Shown piece after piece: positions 7,403 through 15,611 of a DNA stretch of 45,306 nucleotides. The stretch lies in NCBI GenBank assembly GCA_041661865.1, contig JBAZTO010000035.1:1-45306 (forward strand). The letters are read 5' to 3'. Every line of letters starts with the position of its first letter. Position 1 is the first letter of the stretch. A program made the translations under genes and the position numbers. The notes below the pieces were generated by a model. It saw only the letters and a list, made by a program, of their open reading frames with translations, made no database searches and was not told the DNA's origin. This stretch comes from JBAZTO01 sp041661865 (GTDB lineage: Bacteria > Planctomycetota > Phycisphaerae > SM23-33).

Positions 7403-10264
7403 ATGAGCCAGAATCCATCCAATCCGAGGCCTCGCACGGCATACGTTGTTTCGCACACGCATTGGGACCGCGAATGGCGCTGGCCTATCTGGGCCACACG
7501 CCTGCTGCTGGTGGACTTCATGGACGAGGTGATCGGCGTGCTTGAGTCAGGCCGGTATGCCGGGCTGCTGCTGGACGGCCAGGTGATGCCCGTGCTGGAC
7601 TACCTCGCCGTTCGGCCGGAAATGGCAGGCCGCCTCAAGGCCCTCGTCGAGTCCGGCAAGCTCCAGATCGGCCCGTGGCTGACACTGCCCGACGAATATC
7701 CCGTCGACGGCGAGGCGCTGGTCCGCAACCTGCTGTGGGGCGGGCGGCAGGCCAGGGAGCTGGGCGGCCTGTTCAACGTCGGCTACACCCCGTTCGGCTG
7801 GGGCCAGACGGCGCAACTGCCGCAGATCTACGCCGGCTTCGGCATGGACATTTCCATGGTGGGCAAGAGAGTCAGCGAGAGCCGCGCCCCCCAGAGCGAG
7901 TTCCTGTGGCGCAGCCCCGACGGCAGCGAATTGCTGGCCACGCGATTCGGCGACGACGGGCGGGCGAACTTCTACTTCGCCGGCCACCTGACGGTCCTGT
8001 TCGGCAAGAACTACAAGGACGTCGTCGGAAGCGACTGGTCTTATGACTGGGCCGACGGCGGGGTAGCCTATCATCGCGCCGACCGCGAGGGGATGGAGCA
8101 GGAGCACCAGCGCCTCGACGCGCCGCTGACCTGGCACCCCGAGGCCGTGACGCCAGAGCTGATCGAGGCCTTGTGGCGGACGACCGACGACAGCGTGCTG
8201 GCCGACGAGCGGCTGATGATGAACGGCTGCGATTACACCTCGCCCCAGCCGCTGCTGGAGGAGATGCTCCAGCGATTCAACCAGCTCGACGCGGGCAACA
8301 ACCGCACCTGGCGGCAGGCGACCGCGCCGGAGTTTCTCGCGCTAATGCGGGAGAAGATCGACCCCCGGCGGCTGACGGTGGTGGAGGGCGAGCTTCGCGA
8401 CGGGCCGGCTGGGCCCCTGACAGGCAACGCCCTGGCCACGCGGCTGTACATCAAGCAACTCAACAAGTGCGCCCAGACTCGGCTGATTCGGGTGGCGGAG
8501 CCGCTGGCGGCCATGGCGGCGATGGCGGGCGCGGACTATCCGCGGGCCTTCCTCACCCAGGCCTGGCAGTACCTGCTGGAGAGCCACCCGCACGATTCGA
8601 TCAACGGCGTGACGCAGGATGCCACGGCGATGGACGTGTGCGACCGCCTTCGCCAGGTCATCAATATTTCCGAGGCCCTGACCGACCGGGCCATGGGCGA
8701 GTTGGTTCGCCGGATCGACACGTCAGCCTTCGGCGACCACGACGTGCTGATCGTCGTCTTCAACCCGCTGCCTTACGCGCGGCGCGGCGTGGTCGAGGCG
8801 TGGATCAACCTGCCCGACGACCGCCCGCGAAACGAAGTGTGGCGCGCCTACCGGCCCGCCGAGGGCGTGCAGATGTTCGACGCCCAGGGCCAGGCCCTTC
8901 CCACGCAGTCGGAAGGTTCCAGCCGCGAGGCCTACAGCGTCACCGAGCTGCACACGCGGGCCTTCCCCTACAATTGCATCCGCCACCGCGTCTTCTTCGA
9001 CGGCGGCGAAATCCCCGCCGGCGGCTACAAGGTCTTCCGCGCCGGCAGCCTGGACGAGCCCAGGGACGCGGGCGTGGCCTGGTCGCACCCCCTGGCCCGA
9101 ACCGGCAGCCTGCTGGTAGCGCCCAACCGCCTGGAGAACGAACACCTGGCCGTCGAGATCAACCCCAACGGCACGTTCAACCTCACCGACAAGGCCGGCG
9201 GCAGAACGCACGCCAACCTGAACTACTTCGAGGATCGCGGCGAGCATGGGGATTACTGGTTCAACCAGCGCCCGATGTTCGACCAGGTCCACAACTCGCT
9301 GGGCTGCTCGGCGCGAATCTGGGCCGAGGAGGCTGGGCCGCTGCGGGCGACGCTGGTCAGCGAGGTCACGATGCGCCTTCCCCGGCGCGGCGACAAGGAC
9401 CGGCAGCGGCGCGGCGACGGCCTGGCCGATTTGACGCTTCGCACAGCCGTGACGCTCCATGCGGACGGGCGAGGTGTGGAAGTGAATGTCGAGTTCGACA
9501 ACCAGATCGAGGACCATTATCTGCGCGTGATGTTCCCCACCGGCCTGGCCGGGGCCGACCATGCTGACGCCGGCGGGCACTTCATCGTCGACCGCCGCCC
9601 GATTCGCCCCCAGGGGCCCAGCGACGACAGCGTCTGGCCGGACATGGCCACCCAGCCGATGGGCAACTTTCTGGACCTCAGCGACGGCCGGGGCGGACTG
9701 GCCTTCCTCAGCGACAGCCTTATCGAATACGAAGTGCTCGACAACGCCGAGCGAACCGTCGCCCTCTCGCTGCTGCGGGCGGTGCGGAACTGGATTTGCA
9801 CCGAGACCCGCGTCGGCTCGGATTATCCTTCGCAGAAGGGCGGGCAGTGCCTGGGCCGTCACAGCTTCCGCTACGCCCTCATGCCCCACGAAGGCAACTG
9901 GCAGGACGCGAACATCCCGCTGGCCGCCGATACGTTCAATGTCCCGCTGTGGCCCGTGCAGACGCGGGCACACGAGGGCAGCCTCGCCGGCGGGCAGGGC
10001 TCGCTGTTTCAGATCGACAACGCCGCCCTGCGATTTTCGGCCATCAAGGAGGCCCAGGGCGATGGCAGCTTCATCGTGCGGCTTTACAATCCCACGCCCA
10101 AGGCCCAGAAAGGCCGGATCCTTTGCGGGGCCAGGATCGCCGAGGCATGGCAGGTGAACCTGGCCGAGGAACGCATCGGCCCGATCGCCGTCTCCGATGG
10201 TCACGCCGCCGCCATTGCCGCCGACCCCTGGAAAATCGTGACGGTCGAACTGCGATTGGGTTGA
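7403..10264 (+). CDS. Glycoside hydrolase family 38 (alpha-mannosidase-like) protein
   Basis: The 953-residue length matches bacterial GH38 enzymes. The N-terminal HTHWDREW (residues 18-25) supplies two zinc ligands, and ESHPHDSINGVTQD (H395/H397) supplies the downstream histidine. The large C-terminal beta-sandwich region (for example NPNGTFNLTDKAGG) is also present. The nucleophile segment, normally GY.PD.FGH.AQ.PQ, reads GYTPFGWGQTAQLPQ, so the catalytic and zinc-binding aspartate is Phe131 and the FGH histidine is Gln135. The protein may therefore use another nucleophile, act on an unusual substrate, or be a non-catalytic binder. No signal peptide is seen, so it is cytoplasmic. It heads an operon with a kinase, a dehydrogenase and an isomerase, which suggests degradation of imported mannosides. 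Confidence 0.88.
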   Translation: MSQNPSNPRPRTAYVVSHTHWDREWRWPIWATRLLLVDFMDEVIGVLESGRYAGLLLDGQVMPVLDYLAVRPEMAGRLKALVESGKLQIGPWLTLPDEYPVDGEALVRNLLWGGRQARELGGLFNVGYTPFGWGQTAQLPQIYAGFGMDISMVGKRVSESRAPQSEFLWRSPDGSELLATRFGDDGRANFYFAGHLTVLFGKNYKDVVGSDWSYDWADGGVAYHRADREGMEQEHQRLDAPLTWHPEAVTPELIEALWRTTDDSVLADERLMMNGCDYTSPQPLLEEMLQRFNQLDAGNNRTWRQATAPEFLALMREKIDPRRLTVVEGELRDGPAGPLTGNALATRLYIKQLNKCAQTRLIRVAEPLAAMAAMAGADYPRAFLTQAWQYLLESHPHDSINGVTQDATAMDVCDRLRQVINISEALTDRAMGELVRRIDTSAFGDHDVLIVVFNPLPYARRGVVEAWINLPDDRPRNEVWRAYRPAEGVQMFDAQGQALPTQSEGSSREAYSVTELHTRAFPYNCIRHRVFFDGGEIPAGGYKVFRAGSLDEPRDAGVAWSHPLARTGSLLVAPNRLENEHLAVEINPNGTFNLTDKAGGRTHANLNYFEDRGEHGDYWFNQRPMFDQVHNSLGCSARIWAEEAGPLRATLVSEVTMRLPRRGDKDRQRRGDGLADLTLRTAVTLHADGRGVEVNVEFDNQIEDHYLRVMFPTGLAGADHADAGGHFIVDRRPIRPQGPSDDSVWPDMATQPMGNFLDLSDGRGGLAFLSDSLIEYEVLDNAERTVALSLLRAVRNWICTETRVGSDYPSQKGGQCLGRHSFRYALMPHEGNWQDANIPLAADTFNVPLWPVQTRAHEGSLAGGQGSLFQIDNAALRFSAIKEAQGDGSFIVRLYNPTPKAQKGRILCGARIAEAWQVNLAEERIGPIAVSDGHAAAIAADPWKIVTVELRLG

Positions 10265-10292
10265 GAGAACCCGAAATCTGAGTATTGATCTT

Positions 10293-11492
10293 ATGGATAG
10301 ACCTTATGACATCATGGTGGCCGGGCACGTGTGCCTGGACATCATCCCGCGTTTTGCCGACACCGGCGCCCGCGCCATCGAAGAGATCATGCGTCCGGGC
10401 AAGCTGGTCAACGTCGGCGAGGCCGCCGTCAGCACCGGCGGGCCGGTGTCCAACACGGGCATCAACATGAGGACGCTGGGGTCCAGCGTCTGCTTCTGCG
10501 CGTGCGTGGGCGACGACGACCTGGGCCGCCTGACCATCGAGCGGCTGCGGAAGAGCGGCAACGCCGACGGCATCCACCTGCTTCAAGGCAGCGCCAGTTC
10601 CTACACGCTGGTCATTTCGCCGCCGGGCATCGACCGGATCTTCCTGCACAATCCCGGCACCAACAATCTGTTCAGCGCCGCTGACCTCAACGCCGAGTTG
10701 ATCGCCCAGTGCCGCCACTTCCATTTCGGCTACCCGCCGCTGATGGCCCGCATGTACTCCGACGCCGGGGCGGAACTGGAGAAGGTTTTCAAGACGGCCA
10801 AGGCCGCCGGCGCGACGACCTCGTGCGACATGACGCTGCCGGACCCCGCGTCGGCCTCGGGCCAGGCGCCCTGGCGGGAGATCCTGGGCAGATTTCTGCC
10901 CTACGTCGACATCTACACGCCGTCGATCGAGGAAACGCTCTACATGCTCGACCCGGCGAGGTTTCTGGCACTCAAGGAGCAGCATCGCAACCGGGAGTTG
11001 ATCGATTTCCTGACGGCGGAAGATTACTCGCAGATCGCCGATGCGGTCCTGGCGATGGGCTGCAAGATGACGACGCTGAAGTCGGGCTATCGCGGCTTCT
11101 ACATCAAGACGGCCGGCAAGGAGACCTTTGCCGGCATGGGCGCGGCCCGGCCTGGGGATGCGGACAACTGGTCCAACCGCCAGTTGTGGGCGCCGGCCTA
11201 CAAGCCCGACCATTTCGGCAGCGCGACCGGCTCGGGCGACTCGTCCATCGCCGGCCTGCTCAGCGCGTTCCTGCGGGGCCTGCCCATCGAGGCGGCGCTG
11301 AAGTACGCCACCTGCTGCGGCCTCCAGAACGTCCGCGTACTCGACGCCGTCAGCGGCATCAAGTGCTGGGACGAAACCACCGCAATGATCGCGTCGGACC
11401 TGCCGATGATCGACGCCCACGTGGATTCCAGGGAATGGAAGTGGATCGAGGAAAAGAAAATCTGGGTTGGGCCCGGCGACAGGCTGAATTGA
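10293..11492 (+). CDS. PfkB-family carbohydrate kinase
   Basis: The 399-residue product is a ribokinase-fold sugar kinase. The N-terminal GHVCLDIIPRF and STGGPVSNTGINMRTLG substrate-binding segment and the C-terminal anion-hole/catalytic motif ATGSGDSSIAGLL (GAGD type, aspartate present) are clear. An insertion-rich middle region makes it longer than the usual 310-330 residues. It lies 28 bases after the GH38 gene and is co-directional. With the isomerase-like gene at 12589 downstream, a fructokinase role is plausible, but the sugar cannot be read from the sequence. No convincing ribosome-binding site precedes the ATG, so translation may depend on coupling. Confidence 0.88.
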   Translation: MDRPYDIMVAGHVCLDIIPRFADTGARAIEEIMRPGKLVNVGEAAVSTGGPVSNTGINMRTLGSSVCFCACVGDDDLGRLTIERLRKSGNADGIHLLQGSASSYTLVISPPGIDRIFLHNPGTNNLFSAADLNAELIAQCRHFHFGYPPLMARMYSDAGAELEKVFKTAKAAGATTSCDMTLPDPASASGQAPWREILGRFLPYVDIYTPSIEETLYMLDPARFLALKEQHRNRELIDFLTAEDYSQIADAVLAMGCKMTTLKSGYRGFYIKTAGKETFAGMGAARPGDADNWSNRQLWAPAYKPDHFGSATGSGDSSIAGLLSAFLRGLPIEAALKYATCCGLQNVRVLDAVSGIKCWDETTAMIASDLPMIDAHVDSREWKWIEEKKIWVGPGDRLN

Positions 11493-11545
11493 GGAACAAC
11501 GAGGGCGCCAGAATCAGGTTCTTAACAGGGTAAGGAGTTGTTGAA

Positions 11546-12556
11546 ATGCTCGCGGCATTCAAATGCGGCAAAAACGTTCGTCTGGCGGAGGCAAAGTGTC
11601 CTGCCCCCCAGGCCGGTCAGATTCGCCTCCAGGTCCTGGCGTGCGGAGTGTGCGGGACCGACCTGCACCAGTCAGCCGAGGCCAACCCCGAGGAGTCGAT
11701 GTTCGGCCACGAGATCGTCGGACGGATTCTGGAACTCGGCGCGGGCATGACGAGCCTGAAGGTCGGGCAGGTGGTGGCGCTGGATTCGTCCACGCCGTGC
11801 GGCTGGTGCGACCGCTGCCGCGACACCCAGCAGGAACTTTGCACCGACATCCAGAGTTTCTTCTTCATCGGGTCCTTCGGCTTTGCCCAGGAAATGACAG
11901 CCCCGGCCATCTCAGCCTTGCCGTGCGATGACATGGACCCCGCCGTCGCGACCGTGCAGGAGCCGCTGGGCGTGGCCCTCGACCTGGTTCGCCTGGCCGA
12001 CCTGACGGTGGGCTCCAACGTGCTGATTATGGGCCAGGGCCCCATCGGGCTGATGGCCCTGGCGCTGGCGCGGAAGGCTGGGGCGCGGCGGGTGTACGTC
12101 AGCGACTTCAAGTCCCGCACGGGGCGGCTGAAGCTGGCCAAGGCCTGGGGCGCCGACGACTACATCGACCCCTCCGAAGGGCCGCTGGATGAGTTCAAGT
12201 TTGACGGCCCGATCGACCGCATCCTGGTGACCTCCCCGCCCAAGACGCTGGCCGGGGCGTTCAACGTGGCCTGCAAGGGCGCGATCGTCAGCTTCATCGG
12301 CATCGAGCACGGCAGCGGCGCCTTCTGCACCTTCGACGCCAATGCCTTCCACTTCAAGAAGCTCCAGTTGCGGGCCAGCTTCGCCTCGCCGGCGCTGTTC
12401 GGAGCCAAGGCGATGAAGTACCTGCGCGAGGGCGTCATCGACGGAGCGGCGCTGGTCTCGCACCGCTTCGGGCTCAATGACATGGCCAAGGCCCTGGAAG
12501 TGGCCGGCAGCGATCCGACGGCGATCAAGGTGGTCGTCGAGCCGGCCCGGAAGTAG
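11546..12556 (+). CDS. Zinc-dependent medium-chain alcohol/polyol dehydrogenase
   Basis: The 336-residue product has all MDR landmarks. CGVCGTDLHQ carries the catalytic zinc cysteine, GHEIVGRILELG the GHE motif, and CGWCDRCRDTQQELC the four structural-zinc cysteines. GQGPIGLMALALARKAGA is the Rossmann nucleotide site, and the following D in YVSDF suggests NAD(H). The family includes sorbitol, threonine and other polyol dehydrogenases. AAGGAG stands ten bases before the ATG. Its place between a sugar kinase and a ketol-isomerase argues for oxidation or reduction of a sugar or polyol. Confidence 0.88.
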   Translation: MLAAFKCGKNVRLAEAKCPAPQAGQIRLQVLACGVCGTDLHQSAEANPEESMFGHEIVGRILELGAGMTSLKVGQVVALDSSTPCGWCDRCRDTQQELCTDIQSFFFIGSFGFAQEMTAPAISALPCDDMDPAVATVQEPLGVALDLVRLADLTVGSNVLIMGQGPIGLMALALARKAGARRVYVSDFKSRTGRLKLAKAWGADDYIDPSEGPLDEFKFDGPIDRILVTSPPKTLAGAFNVACKGAIVSFIGIEHGSGAFCTFDANAFHFKKLQLRASFASPALFGAKAMKYLREGVIDGAALVSHRFGLNDMAKALEVAGSDPTAIKVVVEPARK

Positions 12557-12588
12557 CCCCCCCCTGCCGGCGATGAGAGGTGATTGAC

Positions 12589-13137
12589 ATGTGGACGAAA
12601 GCTCAACAAGGACAGGCCCGGCAGCGGGCCGCGGAGTTTCTTGACCAGGCCGGGATCGTGCTGACCGGCCCGGAGCGAAACAACATCGAGGTGATCGACC
12701 TGGGGCTGGGCGAATTCGAGAAGACCGGGCTGGCGCTGGTGGTCTACGTCAACAACGACCTCTACTGCGCCAAGGAACTGGTGCTGCTGCCGGGCCAGAC
12801 CTGCCCCGAGCATCGCCACCCCGCTGTCGGGAACCGCCCGGGCAAGATGGAGACCTTCCGTTGCCGCCGCGGGAAGGTGAGGCTGTACGTGCCGGGCGAG
12901 CCGACGGCGAAGGCCAGGGACAACGCGCCCGCCGGCAGCGAGCGCTACTACACCGTGTTTCACGAGGTGGAGCTTAACCCCGGCCAGCAGTACACCATTC
13001 CCTCCGACACGTTGCACTGGTTCCAGGCCGGGGCGGAAGGCGCGATCGTCTCGGAGTTCTCCTCCAGCAACACCGACGAGGCCGACATCTTCACCGACCC
13101 GCGAATCCGCCGCATGCCCGAGGCTGCCGAAGCGTAG
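12589..13137 (+). CDS. D-lyxose ketol-isomerase-like cupin
   Basis: The product has 182 residues from the ATG at 12589, which has AGAGG eight bases upstream; a GTG three codons earlier is a less likely start. The cupin metal site is visible as EHRHPAVGNRPGKMETF (His, His, then Glu) and a later histidine in PSDTLHWFQAG. The C-terminal SEFSSSNTDEADIFTDPRI is typical of D-lyxose isomerases. Characterised members interconvert D-lyxose and D-xylulose and also D-mannose and D-fructose, using a divalent metal. With a mannosidase-like protein and a PfkB kinase in the same operon, a mannose-to-fructose step is the attractive reading. Confidence 0.85.
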   Translation: MWTKAQQGQARQRAAEFLDQAGIVLTGPERNNIEVIDLGLGEFEKTGLALVVYVNNDLYCAKELVLLPGQTCPEHRHPAVGNRPGKMETFRCRRGKVRLYVPGEPTAKARDNAPAGSERYYTVFHEVELNPGQQYTIPSDTLHWFQAGAEGAIVSEFSSSNTDEADIFTDPRIRRMPEAAEA

Positions 13138-13138
13138 T

Positions 13139-13167
13139 CTCTGTCAGGCATGGATTGATGGGTGGCA
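13139..13167. repeat. 29-bp dispersed repeat, copy 1
   Basis: The sequence starting CTCTGTCAGGCATGGATTGA is identical over 29 bases to 38555-38583, 25 kb away. It begins two bases after the stop codon of the isomerase gene. The rest of the short gap contains GCCGGCAGGTCGCGACGC at 13191-13208, whose core CGGCAGGTCGCGA recurs inverted near 30184-30203. Confidence 0.8.
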
Positions 13168-13225
13168 CACAACCCGCGCGGCATCTGCCAGCCGGCAGGT
13201 CGCGACGCTTGCGATTACGAATTAA

Positions 13226-15013
13226 CTACCGCGCCGTGACGGCTGCGGCGGCCTGAGTCGCGCGACCCGGCACCGACTGGATGACGGTGGCCTGGACCGG
13301 CGCGTCGGGGTCTTCGTAGTTGCGCTCGTAGAAGGTGGGAGGCTCGTAGGTCCAGCCGCCCTTGAGCCGCTTGTCCTCGCGGCGGAGCGACCCGTACACA
13401 TACCGCCCGACCAGCGGGGCCGACAGGCGGGCCTTGAGGCCGAACTCGCGGTAGATGTCCTTGAGCATGTTGTCCAGCAGCGACCGGACGCGCGGGTTGT
13501 CCTTGAACCACTTGCGGGCCGCCCAGGCGGCGGCGGCATAGGCGACGGCCATGCCCTGGCACTCCCACGCGAAACGCTCGCGGATGCGGCGCTCGGGATG
13601 ATTGCGGTAGCGCTTCCAGCCCTTGAGCGTCGTGGCGAAGACCCGCAACACGCTGGGCCCGTTGACGCGGAAGTCCTCGTCGAAGGCCCGCTGGAGTATC
13701 TCGGTCTCCTGGCCGTCGCGAATGTGCGGGTGGCGGATGTTGAAGCGGTACTGGCCGTGGGTGTCGGGAAGCAGTATTTCGTCGGCGCTCAGCAACGTGC
13801 CATTGGCCTGGTGCTCGGCGTGCAGCGGCGTGCCGGCCACCGCCGTGTAGAGCATGAACTGGTGAAAGTCGGTCCCGTGACTGACGGCGTGGGCGATGGC
13901 CTGGTCGATGTTGGCCGGGGTGTGCTCCTCCAGGCCGATGATCGACGAGCCCAGCACGCGAATGCCGTGGTCCTGCAACTTGGCCACCAATTCGTGCGTG
14001 TCGGCCCCGGCGAGTTTGCCGTACTGGCTCTGCGCGCCTTCCAGGCCCAGCCACAGCCAACTGATGCCCAGGCCCACCAGTTCCTCCACGCTGTACATGT
14101 TCATGGCGTTGGCGGAGCTGAAGGTGTACATCACCCAGGTCTTCTCGTGGCGGCGCATGAGTTCCAGCAGCTTCAGGGCCCGCGGCCGCTGAAGCAGGAA
14201 GTTCTCGTCCATCACGAAGAAGGCGTTGATCTTCATCGCCTCTTCGAGCTGGCACATGACCGCGAAGAGCTCGTCGGCGTCGGGATAGAAGTTCACGAAC
14301 TTGCCCTTGCCGCCGAACATGGCCGAGGTCGAGCAGAAATTGCAGCCCATGGGGCAGCCGACCGACGGAATCAGGGCGGCGGAGGTATTGTGCGAGTTGA
14401 AGGGAAGGTTGATGCCCAGGGCCCGGTGGCCGAAGCCGCCCCACAACTGCGGGTGGACCATGCGACGCTGGGGGTCTTCGCCCAGGAACGCACGGAACCA
14501 GGCCACCCCGTCGCCGCGGACGATGTGGTCGGCGTCGACGCGTTCGTCCAGGTCGGCCAGGTTGGCGATGTGGCCGCCGATGACGATCGTCGCGGTGGGC
14601 AGGTGCTCGCGGATCAGCTCGCACATCTTCTTGACCTTGAGCACGTTGGGCATAATCGAGCTGATGCCGACGATGTCGTACTCATTGTCGTGGAGTTCCT
14701 GGATGAAGCGATCCAGCGACGGAAAATCCAGCACTGTGCAGCGGGCCTCGATGTTGGCCTGGATGAGCATCAGGCCCCAGTTGCGGTGGAACTCGCGGAA
14801 GGAAAACGGCCCCTGCGCCCGCGTCACCTGGTTGTGCCACAGTTCCATCGGGTTGATGGTCCTGCTGCCGTATTCGTCGTCCTGCGCATAAGGCCCGAAG
14901 ACGCTGCACAGCAGCACGCGCGCCTGGCCGCCCAACGGATGAACGGGCTGGGTGGCGGCGGAGTCTGTGGAAGCGGAAAAAACGACCGGCCGAGGGATGT
15001 CAATAATGCTCAT
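13226..15013 (-). CDS. B12-binding radical SAM protein
   Basis: The product has 595 residues. Residues 30-170 form a cobalamin-binding Rossmann domain (YDIVGISSIMPNVLKVKKMC and IVIGGHIANL) without an obvious DxHxxG motif. The radical SAM cluster motif is CPMGCNFC (C220, C224, C227), followed by a TIM-barrel core (WLWLGLEGAQS, VLGSSIIGLEEHT). Members of this class methylate or rearrange unactivated carbons in lipids, cofactors and natural products; the substrate here is unknown. The C-terminal 130 residues are unlike the core and basic. No Shine-Dalgarno sequence is seen before the ATG. It is convergent with the isomerase gene and has no obvious operon partner. Confidence 0.88.
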   Translation of the reverse strand: MSIIDIPRPVVFSASTDSAATQPVHPLGGQARVLLCSVFGPYAQDDEYGSRTINPMELWHNQVTRAQGPFSFREFHRNWGLMLIQANIEARCTVLDFPSLDRFIQELHDNEYDIVGISSIMPNVLKVKKMCELIREHLPTATIVIGGHIANLADLDERVDADHIVRGDGVAWFRAFLGEDPQRRMVHPQLWGGFGHRALGINLPFNSHNTSAALIPSVGCPMGCNFCSTSAMFGGKGKFVNFYPDADELFAVMCQLEEAMKINAFFVMDENFLLQRPRALKLLELMRRHEKTWVMYTFSSANAMNMYSVEELVGLGISWLWLGLEGAQSQYGKLAGADTHELVAKLQDHGIRVLGSSIIGLEEHTPANIDQAIAHAVSHGTDFHQFMLYTAVAGTPLHAEHQANGTLLSADEILLPDTHGQYRFNIRHPHIRDGQETEILQRAFDEDFRVNGPSVLRVFATTLKGWKRYRNHPERRIRERFAWECQGMAVAYAAAAWAARKWFKDNPRVRSLLDNMLKDIYREFGLKARLSAPLVGRYVYGSLRREDKRLKGGWTYEPPTFYERNYEDPDAPVQATVIQSVPGRATQAAAAVTAR

Positions 15014-15475
15014 TTAACCATCATGGCGCACTTGGAACTCAGGTTTCAGGTCCGGGCGGCAGCGGGAATTGCTGGCGTCCGCAAGAGGCGGCTGAGTCTC
15101 CCACAGCCGCTCACGAGTGCGCTTATGAGGGATGTTGGCTAAGAAGCAGAGGACAGCGGCTACTCTATCCGGTTGATACTACCAGATGCCGCCCCGCGTT
15201 CAACTATTATCCAGCCGGGGCCATCGCATCCAAGAGTGAATTGCGTTGGTCGCCCAATATATCAGCCGCGAATTCCGCGAAGACAGCCGCGAAAAAGGGA
15301 AAGCTCATAAGCCCGATCCGACGAACTCTTTCCTGGCCCTGCTGTTAGTTCTTTACTCTTTGAATTCGCGTAATCTGCGTAATTCGTGGCTAAGGTCTCT
15401 TTTTAGATGCGTTTGCCCTGCCGTCGCGGCCCGGCGAGATTGCGTCAGGTTCGACAACCGGGTAGATTCAGGAAA
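15014..15475. repeat. Intergenic region holding a long imperfect palindrome
   Basis: No gene is supported here. Positions 15255-15402 contain a palindromic element. Its left arm is ATATCAGCCGCGAATTCCGC and its right arm is built of TTCGCGTAATCTGCGTAATT followed by CGTGGCT. The left-arm core ATATCAGCCGCGAATT is repeated exactly at 22249-22264. A shorter hairpin, GCGGCTGAGTCTCCCACAGCCGC, lies near 15090. Promoters for the divergent genes on either side are presumably also here, but I cannot place them. Confidence 0.6.
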
Positions 15476-15610
15476 ATGACCCTTAAGAAGTCCATGACCG
15501 GCCGCGAGAGAATGCTCGCCACGCTGCGCTTCGAGCCGCCCGCCCGCGTGGCTGGGCCGGGGTCTTCCACCAGTTCGTCCATCAGGAATACGGCAAGCAA
15601 GGAGCAGTGA
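15476..15610 (+). pseudogene. Probable remnant of a UroD-family gene
   Basis: The frame opens with MTLKKSMTGRERMLATLRFE, closely resembling the start of UroD-like proteins and of the intact gene at 16700 (MTGKQRMLNAYRG). After about 25 residues the similarity stops. A second frame then reads VFHQFVHQEYGKQGAV to a stop close to the next gene. I read this as a 5' end and possibly a short 3' end joined by a large internal deletion. The alternative is a small leader peptide, since the frame ends two bases before the next ATG and contains that gene's AAGGAG site. Confidence 0.45.
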
Positions 15611-15611
15611 A

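Noticed and set aside
13598..15142. 514-codon plus-strand frame opposite the radical SAM gene
   Set aside because: The opposite strand encodes a protein with an intact CxxxCxxC and B12 domain; this one has only V, A, G, H and D runs.
15246..15479. 77-codon frame upstream of the UroD remnant
   Set aside because: The first half is the repeat element found again at 22249, and the rest is its inverted arm.
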